Below are positions 59,308-64,000 of a stretch of DNA of 64,000 nt, piece by piece. The DNA comes from Vibrio plantisponsor (GTDB lineage: Bacteria > Pseudomonadota > Gammaproteobacteria > Enterobacterales > Vibrionaceae): the NCBI RefSeq assembly GCF_013041605.1, contig NZ_JABEQC010000014.1, forward strand, positions 35,893 through 99,892, written 5' to 3'. Position 1 is the stretch's first letter. Every line of letters begins with the position of its first letter. Below the pieces are notes generated by a model. The model saw nothing but the letters and a program-made list of their open reading frames with translations, made no database searches and had not been told where the DNA came from. The position numbers were made by a program, and so were the translations under genes.

Positions 59308-60255
59308 ATGAGCAGAAAACTCACCATTCTTGATATCGCAAAACTTTCCGGAGTCGGTAAATCTACCGTTTCTCGTGTACTCACTAATGATCCAAAGGTG
59401 AAGCCTGAAACTCGAGAGAAAGTTGAGCGCGTCATTGCTGAGTCAGGGTATGTCCCTTCTAAATCGGCGCAGTCGATGCGTGGCGGCAGCCAGAAAGTTA
59501 TCGGTGTGATTATTTCTCGCCTTGATTCGCCTTCTGAAAATCGTTCTGTCAGCAGCATGCTTGAGATCTTTTACGCTCATGGTTATGACGTCGTGATCAT
59601 GGAAAGTCAGTTTGATCGGCAGAAAACTAATGAACATTTGGATGTATTGCTAAAGCGCAATGTGGACGGCGTGATCATTTTTGGCTTTACGGATTTAGAT
59701 GCGCAAGCTTTGGTACCTTGGCAGTTGAAATCGGTGGTGATCGCCACTCATTCTGAGCAGGTTTCCTCAATTAATTACGATAATATCGGTATCATCAATC
59801 AGGCATTGGATTACGTTAAGCAGCAAGGGCTAAATCAAGTCAGCTTTATCGGCGTTGATCCTCAAGACGCCACAACCGGCGAAATGCGTTTGCAAGCCTA
59901 TCTAGCTTGGTGTCAGAAGCAACAAATCACGCCCTGCTATCAAACGGGTAAATTGAAACACGAAAGTGCTTATCAATTGGTTGATAAAGTGCTGTTTGAA
60001 AATACTCAAGCCATCGTCTGTGCCAGTGACACCTTAGCGTTAGGTGTGATTAAGCGCTTGCAAGAGTGTCAGCGTGAAGATGTTGTGGTGACAGGTGTCG
60101 GCGGTAATGAGTTACTCACTTTCTTGTTCCCTAAAGTCTACACTGTCGATCCTGGTTATCGACAAGCGGGAGCGCAGGCTGCGAATCTGTTAATTTCGCA
60201 TCTTAGCGGTGATGTTCAACATCTGGTTCATCTCACTCAAGTTCCAGCCCTCTGA
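59308..60255 (+). CDS. treR: Trehalose operon repressor TreR
   Basis: 315-residue LacI-family repressor. HTH ILDIAKLSGVGKSTVSRVLT and hinge YVPSKSAQSMRGG, followed by a periplasmic-binding-like domain that binds trehalose-6-phosphate in E. coli. Located just upstream of treBC on the same strand. It probably binds the two GGGA-N4-TCCC operators at 60463-60534. A weak hairpin GGCGAGAAA / TTTTTCGCC (60279-60300) follows the stop. Confidence 0.93.
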   Translation: MSRKLTILDIAKLSGVGKSTVSRVLTNDPKVKPETREKVERVIAESGYVPSKSAQSMRGGSQKVIGVIISRLDSPSENRSVSSMLEIFYAHGYDVVIMESQFDRQKTNEHLDVLLKRNVDGVIIFGFTDLDAQALVPWQLKSVVIATHSEQVSSINYDNIGIINQALDYVKQQGLNQVSFIGVDPQDATTGEMRLQAYLAWCQKQQITPCYQTGKLKHESAYQLVDKVLFENTQAIVCASDTLALGVIKRLQECQREDVVVTGVGGNELLTFLFPKVYTVDPGYRQAGAQAANLLISHLSGDVQHLVHLTQVPAL

Positions 60256-60442
60256 GTACCTGCGACATTGAGCAATAGGGCGAGAAAGTCTTTTTTCGCC
60301 TTGAATGCTTTTCGTCTTGAAAGCTTCCCGCTTTGAATAGCATTCGCTTTGATCACTCCTCTCTTTTGCCACTTCATACGTTGATCATTCCTCTGTTTTT
60401 ACGTGAAAGCTTGCATATCTTTTGTTGAAAAAAACACCGCCT

Positions 60443-60462
60443 AATGTGATCGTTCTCAATTT
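60443..60462. promoter_or_regulatory. Probable CRP site upstream of treB
   Basis: TGTGA-TCGTTC-TCAAT: the left half is perfect and the right half is three of five. Its centre lies about 63 bases before the predicted treB start, suited to class I activation. Confidence 0.5.
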
Positions 60463-60478
60463 ATGGGACTGTTCCCAT
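60463..60478. promoter_or_regulatory. TreR operator 1
   Basis: ATGGGACTGTTCCCAT, a LacI-type palindrome upstream of the likely -35 of treB. Confidence 0.8.
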
Positions 60479-60503
60479 TTTAAGTATGATTTGTATGTGC
60501 CAC

Positions 60504-60509
60504 TATACT
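60504..60509 (+). promoter_or_regulatory. -10 element of the treBC promoter
   Basis: TATACT between the two TreR operators, with a weak -35 (TTAAGT at 60480-60485, 18-base spacer), which fits CRP dependence. Confidence 0.5.
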
Positions 60510-60518
60510 GAAAACTTA

Positions 60519-60534
60519 ATGGGAATGTTCCCAT
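60519..60534. promoter_or_regulatory. TreR operator 2
   Basis: ATGGGAATGTTCCCAT, a perfect-arm palindrome just downstream of the predicted transcription start. Its centre is 56 bases from operator 1, so a DNA loop over the promoter is possible. Confidence 0.85.
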
Positions 60535-60583
60535 TATCAATTAGACTAATATAAAAGCTATAAGTAACAGGGTGGACAAAGGT

Positions 60584-62008
60584 ATGAGTAAGATAGCGAG
60601 ACAAGATGTAGAACGTCTTGTTGAATTGGTTGGCGGTAGTGAAAACATCGCCAGTGTTAGCCACTGCCTAACACGTTTACGGTTTGTATTAAATGAACCA
60701 GAAAAAGCGGATAAGCAAGGTTTGGAATCGCTGAGTTTAGTGAAAGGTTGCTTTACTAACGCAGGGCAATTCCAAGTTGTGATCGGCACTGAAGTCGACC
60801 AAGTGTTTAAAGTGCTTTTGGATATCACTGGTCAATCTGGCGCTTCAAAAGAAGATGCGAAACTCGCAGCACGTCAAAATATGAATCTTTTGGAACGCGG
60901 TATCTCCCATCTTGCAGAAATTTTTGTACCGCTGCTTCCTGCGATTATTACCGGTGGTTTGATTTTAGGTTTCCGCAACGTGATTGGCGACATCAAGATG
61001 TTCGACGGTCAGACCTTAACGGAAATCAGTCAGTTCTGGGCAAGTGTACACTCATTCTTATGGTTGATTGGTGAAGCTATCTTCTTCTTCCTACCAGTTG
61101 GTGTGTGTTGGTCAACTGTGAAGAAGTTAGGCGGAACGCCTATTCTTGGTATCACTTTGGGTGTAACACTGGTTTCGCCTCAACTGATGAACGCTTATCT
61201 GATTGGTAAACAAGTGCCGGAAGTCTGGGATTTTGGCCTATTCGTAATTGAAAAAGTGGGTTATCAGGCTCAGGTTATCCCTGCGATCTTAGCGGGTGTG
61301 ATGCTTGCCTTTATTGAAAACACCCTAAAACGTGTGGTTCCTGCGTATCTCTATCTGGTTGTTGTACCGTTTGTTTCGTTAATTCTGGCAGTTATCTTAG
61401 CGCATACGTTAATTGGGCCGTTCGGCCGTGTATTGGGTAATGGCGTTGCCTTTGCTGCAAAAGCTGCAATGACAGGTGATTTCGCGGTACTGGGCTCGAT
61501 GATATTTGGCTTCTTGTACGCACCACTGGTTATCACTGGTATTCACCACACCACCAACGCTGTTGATCTACAGTTGATGCAAGAGTTGGGCGGTACACCA
61601 ATTTGGCCTTTAATTGCACTTTCTAACATTGCTCAGGCTTCTGCTGTTGTAGGCATCATTCTGATCAGCAAGAAACATGGTGAGCGCGATATTTCTGTAC
61701 CAGCGGCAATTTCTGCTTACTTAGGTGTGACTGAACCGGCTATGTACGGTATCAACCTCAAATACAAGTTCCCAATGCTATCTGCAATGATTGGTAGTGC
61801 TTTGGCTGCTGCGGTATGTGGTAGTGCTGGTGTAATGGCGAATGGTATCGGTGTAGGTGGTCTACCGGGCATTTTATCTATCCAGCCTCAATACTGGAGT
61901 ATCTACCTTGTTGCAATGTTAGTTGCGATTGTGGTTCCAGCAGCACTGACTTTAGTAATGTACAAGCGTGCGCAAGGCAAAGGCGCTTTATCAACCGCTT
62001 CAGCATAA
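60584..62008 (+). CDS. treB: PTS trehalose transporter subunit IIBC
   Basis: Imports and phosphorylates trehalose to trehalose-6-phosphate, using the PTS. 474 residues from the ATG at 60584: EIIB with the phospho-Cys in SVSHCLTRLRFVL, then EIIC with about ten membrane segments (ISHLAEIFVPLLPAIITGGL, ITGIHHTTNAVDLQLMQELG, YLGVTEPAMYGINLK). There is no IIA domain, so it relies on the glucose-type IIA encoded elsewhere. A few upstream codons are in frame but lie before the AAAGG site. Confidence 0.96.
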   Translation: MSKIARQDVERLVELVGGSENIASVSHCLTRLRFVLNEPEKADKQGLESLSLVKGCFTNAGQFQVVIGTEVDQVFKVLLDITGQSGASKEDAKLAARQNMNLLERGISHLAEIFVPLLPAIITGGLILGFRNVIGDIKMFDGQTLTEISQFWASVHSFLWLIGEAIFFFLPVGVCWSTVKKLGGTPILGITLGVTLVSPQLMNAYLIGKQVPEVWDFGLFVIEKVGYQAQVIPAILAGVMLAFIENTLKRVVPAYLYLVVVPFVSLILAVILAHTLIGPFGRVLGNGVAFAAKAAMTGDFAVLGSMIFGFLYAPLVITGIHHTTNAVDLQLMQELGGTPIWPLIALSNIAQASAVVGIILISKKHGERDISVPAAISAYLGVTEPAMYGINLKYKFPMLSAMIGSALAAAVCGSAGVMANGIGVGGLPGILSIQPQYWSIYLVAMLVAIVVPAALTLVMYKRAQGKGALSTASA

Positions 62009-62017
62009 CGTTTTTAT

Positions 62018-62041
62018 GAGTGGCTCTTTGCCACTCTTTTT
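62018..62041 (+). terminator. Terminator-like hairpin between treB and treC
   Basis: GAGTGGC-TCTTT-GCCACTC followed by T5, ten bases after treB. treC starts 31 bases further on, so this probably gives partial termination (lower treC than treB). Confidence 0.65.
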
Positions 62042-62071
62042 CTGTTTTTATTTTTGGTAAGTGAGAAAAGA

Positions 62072-63772
62072 ATGGCCTTTGCTAATAGTGAATCCGACTG
62101 GTGGAAAACCGCATCTATCTATCAAATTTATCCTAAAAGCTTCTGTGACAGCGGAGCAAAAGGCACCGGAGATATCCAAGGCATTATTTCTAAACTGGAC
62201 TATCTGCAAACTCTGGGCATTGATGCCATCTGGTTAACGCCTGTCTATCAGTCACCAATGATTGATAATGGTTACGACATTGCGGATTACTACTCGATCA
62301 ATCCTGATTTTGGCACCATGGATGACTTCGATAACCTGCTTGAGCTGGCTCATCAGAAAGGTATTCGCATCATTATGGACATTGTTGTGAATCATACTTC
62401 GACACAGCACATGTGGTTTCAGTCAGCGTTGGCAGATAAAAGTAGCCCTTATCGTGACTATTACATTTGGAAGTCCCCTGTTGATGGCAAAGCACCGAAT
62501 AACTGGCAGTCAAAGTTTGGTGGCAGTGCTTGGGAATATGATGAAAAGTCGAACCAGTATTACTTGCATCTGTTTGCTAAGGAGCAAGCGGATCTGAACT
62601 GGGAAAATCCTCTGGTTCGAGATGAAGTAAAAGAAGTGATCAGCTTTTGGGCTGAGAAAGGTGTGGACGGCTTTCGTTTGGATGTGATTAACCTGATTTC
62701 CAAACAACAGGATTTTCCAAACGACGAGGTCGGTGACGGCCGCCGTTTTTATACTGATGGCCCGCGTGTGCATGAGTTTTTACAAGAAATCAGCCGCGAC
62801 GTTTTCCAAAAATATGGCAGTGTGACGGTAGGGGAAATGTCATCGACAACATTGGAGCATTGTCAGCAGTATTCGTCATTAGATAACAAAGAGTTATCTA
62901 TGGTGTTTAACTTCCACCACCTGAAAGCGGATTATCCTAACGGAGAAAAATGGACCAAAGCCCCCTTTGATTTCATACAACTCAAGCAGGTATTTAACCA
63001 TTGGCAAACTGGCCTGAATGGGAAAGGTTGGGGAGCATTGTTCTGGTGTAATCACGATCAACCCCGAGTGGTCAGCCGTTTAGGTAATGATAGCGAGTAC
63101 CGTGTTGAGTCGGCCAAAATGCTCGCAACGTCAATACATATGATGCAGGGTACGCCTTACATATACCAAGGTGAAGAGATTGGTATGACGAACCCTGGGT
63201 ATAGCGATATTTCGCAGTACCGAGATGTTGAAAGCACCAATATGTACGACATTATGGTCAAGCAAAATGGTGTCAGTGAAGAGGATATGTTGGCAATTCT
63301 GGCGCAGAAATCTCGTGATAATTCCCGAACGCCAATGCAATGGAATAGTCTTCAATATGCCGGTTTCAGTGCTGGAGAACCTTGGATTTCTGTTGCCAGT
63401 AATTATCCTCAAATCAATGCAGAAAAAGCTTTAAGTGATGAGGATTCGGTATTTTATTACTATCAAAAGTTAATTCAGTTGAGAAAGGAGATTACCGTTA
63501 TTACCGACGGTGACTATCAAGATTTACTGCCCGAGCATGAAGCCATTTTTGCTTATCAAAGACGCAGCGCTACACAGACGCTGGTGTGTTTGAACAACTA
63601 TTATGGTGTTGAAGCCGAGTGTGAATTGCCGCAAGAACTTGAGCTGAACAATGCACGTTATCTAATCGGCAATTATTCAGACATTGAGAATCAGCTAGTT
63701 GAGTTTAAGCAAAGATTAAGAGCTTACGAAACCAGAGTCATTTTGATTGAGCACCCCCTGTCGTCTCAATAA
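62072..63772 (+). CDS. treC: Trehalose-6-phosphate hydrolase
   Basis: Hydrolyses trehalose-6-P to glucose and glucose-6-P in the cytoplasm. 566-residue GH13 enzyme: WWKTASIYQIYPKSFCDSG at the start, MDIVVNHTS (region I), DGFRLDVINL with the nucleophile Asp (II), VGEMSS with the acid Glu (III) and WCNHDQPRVVSRLG with the third Asp (IV). The ATG at 62072 follows GAGAAAAG; a start at 62054 is in frame but lies at the terminator-like hairpin. Confidence 0.96.
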   Translation: MAFANSESDWWKTASIYQIYPKSFCDSGAKGTGDIQGIISKLDYLQTLGIDAIWLTPVYQSPMIDNGYDIADYYSINPDFGTMDDFDNLLELAHQKGIRIIMDIVVNHTSTQHMWFQSALADKSSPYRDYYIWKSPVDGKAPNNWQSKFGGSAWEYDEKSNQYYLHLFAKEQADLNWENPLVRDEVKEVISFWAEKGVDGFRLDVINLISKQQDFPNDEVGDGRRFYTDGPRVHEFLQEISRDVFQKYGSVTVGEMSSTTLEHCQQYSSLDNKELSMVFNFHHLKADYPNGEKWTKAPFDFIQLKQVFNHWQTGLNGKGWGALFWCNHDQPRVVSRLGNDSEYRVESAKMLATSIHMMQGTPYIYQGEEIGMTNPGYSDISQYRDVESTNMYDIMVKQNGVSEEDMLAILAQKSRDNSRTPMQWNSLQYAGFSAGEPWISVASNYPQINAEKALSDEDSVFYYYQKLIQLRKEITVITDGDYQDLLPEHEAIFAYQRRSATQTLVCLNNYYGVEAECELPQELELNNARYLIGNYSDIENQLVEFKQRLRAYETRVILIEHPLSSQ

Positions 63773-63774
63773 AC

Positions 63775-63805
63775 ACAAGCCCCTTTTTATTGGGGCTTGT
63801 TCTTT
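63775..63805 (+). terminator. Terminator of treC
   Basis: ACAAGCCCC-TTTTTATT-GGGGCTTGT and a T-rich tail. Confidence 0.85.
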
Positions 63806-63844
63806 TGCACTAATTCTCTGATATTTTTAGAGTATTCTGAAATG

Positions 63845-63874
63845 AAAAAAGCCAGCTCAATGAGCTGGCTTTTC
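63845..63874 (-). terminator. Terminator of the tRNA operon
   Basis: AAAAGCCAGCTCA / TGAGCTGGCTTTT perfect stem with T-runs on both strands, 7 bases after the tRNA-Tyr CCA end in the minus direction. Confidence 0.85.
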
Positions 63875-63880
63875 TGTATA

Positions 63881-63965
<85 letters not shown>

Positions 63966-64000
63966 AGGGTGTTTTCCTAATCTTTTACAAGAGAAGGCTT

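Overview
The window is a stretch of the main chromosome of a marine Vibrio. The evidence is the sodium-type polar flagellar motor pair pomA/pomB, GcvB- and CsrB-type small RNAs, a type IV minor-pilin block next to dnaJ, and many gene orders (recN, grpE, dnaKJ, tadA, purL, proS, gcvA-ygdD-rlmM, xseB-ispA-dxs, metNIQ-gmhB, treRBC) found across Vibrionaceae. Coding density is high, base composition looks even by eye, and I see no phage, plasmid, integron, CRISPR or insertion-sequence gene. I could not fix the species.

Layout. 1-3.3 kb: end of rnfH, bamE, SOS-controlled recN, a 50-residue membrane protein, ridA. 3.4-6.5 kb: the tryptophanase operon (tnaC leader peptide, tnaA, aromatic amino acid permease), probably running on into ridA. 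6.7-12 kb: nadK, then the heat-shock set grpE, dnaK, dnaJ with recognisable sigma-32 promoters. 12-15.4 kb: five minor pilin genes, one divergent. 15.4-18.6 kb: glutathione-dependent formaldehyde detoxification (frmA, fghA) with a divergent LysR regulator. 18.6-25.4 kb: tadA, a 44-residue basic protein, mltF and purL (PurR box). 25.4-32.2 kb: small conserved proteins, proS, trmO, a zinc-repressed second copy of ribosomal protein L36, an AbgT-family transporter and yaiI. 32.5-32.9 kb: a CsrB-type sRNA with about 28 GGA motifs. 33-39.2 kb: GNAT, DUF3301, DUF3549, yqcC-truC, and the isoprenoid block xseB-ispA-dxs. 39.5-43 kb: pomAB behind a sigma-28 promoter, then thiI. 43-46.4 kb: gcvB sRNA divergent from gcvA-hydrolase-ygdD-rlmM. 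46.4-53.9 kb: xni, ppnN, a short inverted-repeat element, a diguanylate cyclase with an SGEEF signature, a TPR membrane protein with a degenerate GGDEF-like end, and queF. 54-58.8 kb: syd, a DUF2310 protein, metQ/metI/metN with a MetJ operator, gmhB. 58.8-63.8 kb: a MliC-like lipoprotein and the trehalose system treR, treB, treC with twin operators. The window ends in tRNA-Tyr, probably part of a larger tRNA operon.

How it works together. The window is mostly housekeeping, but its regulatory layer is easy to read: LexA, sigma-32, sigma-28, PurR, Zur, MetJ, TreR and ribosome-arrest (TnaC) control sites each sit in front of the expected gene, and two global riboregulators (CsrB, GcvB) are encoded. 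The least explained items are two very small ORFs, the paired c-di-GMP-type proteins at 49-53 kb, several strong hairpins or inverted repeats without an assigned role, and the atypical spacing in the TnaC peptide. I found no convincing previously undescribed multi-gene system.
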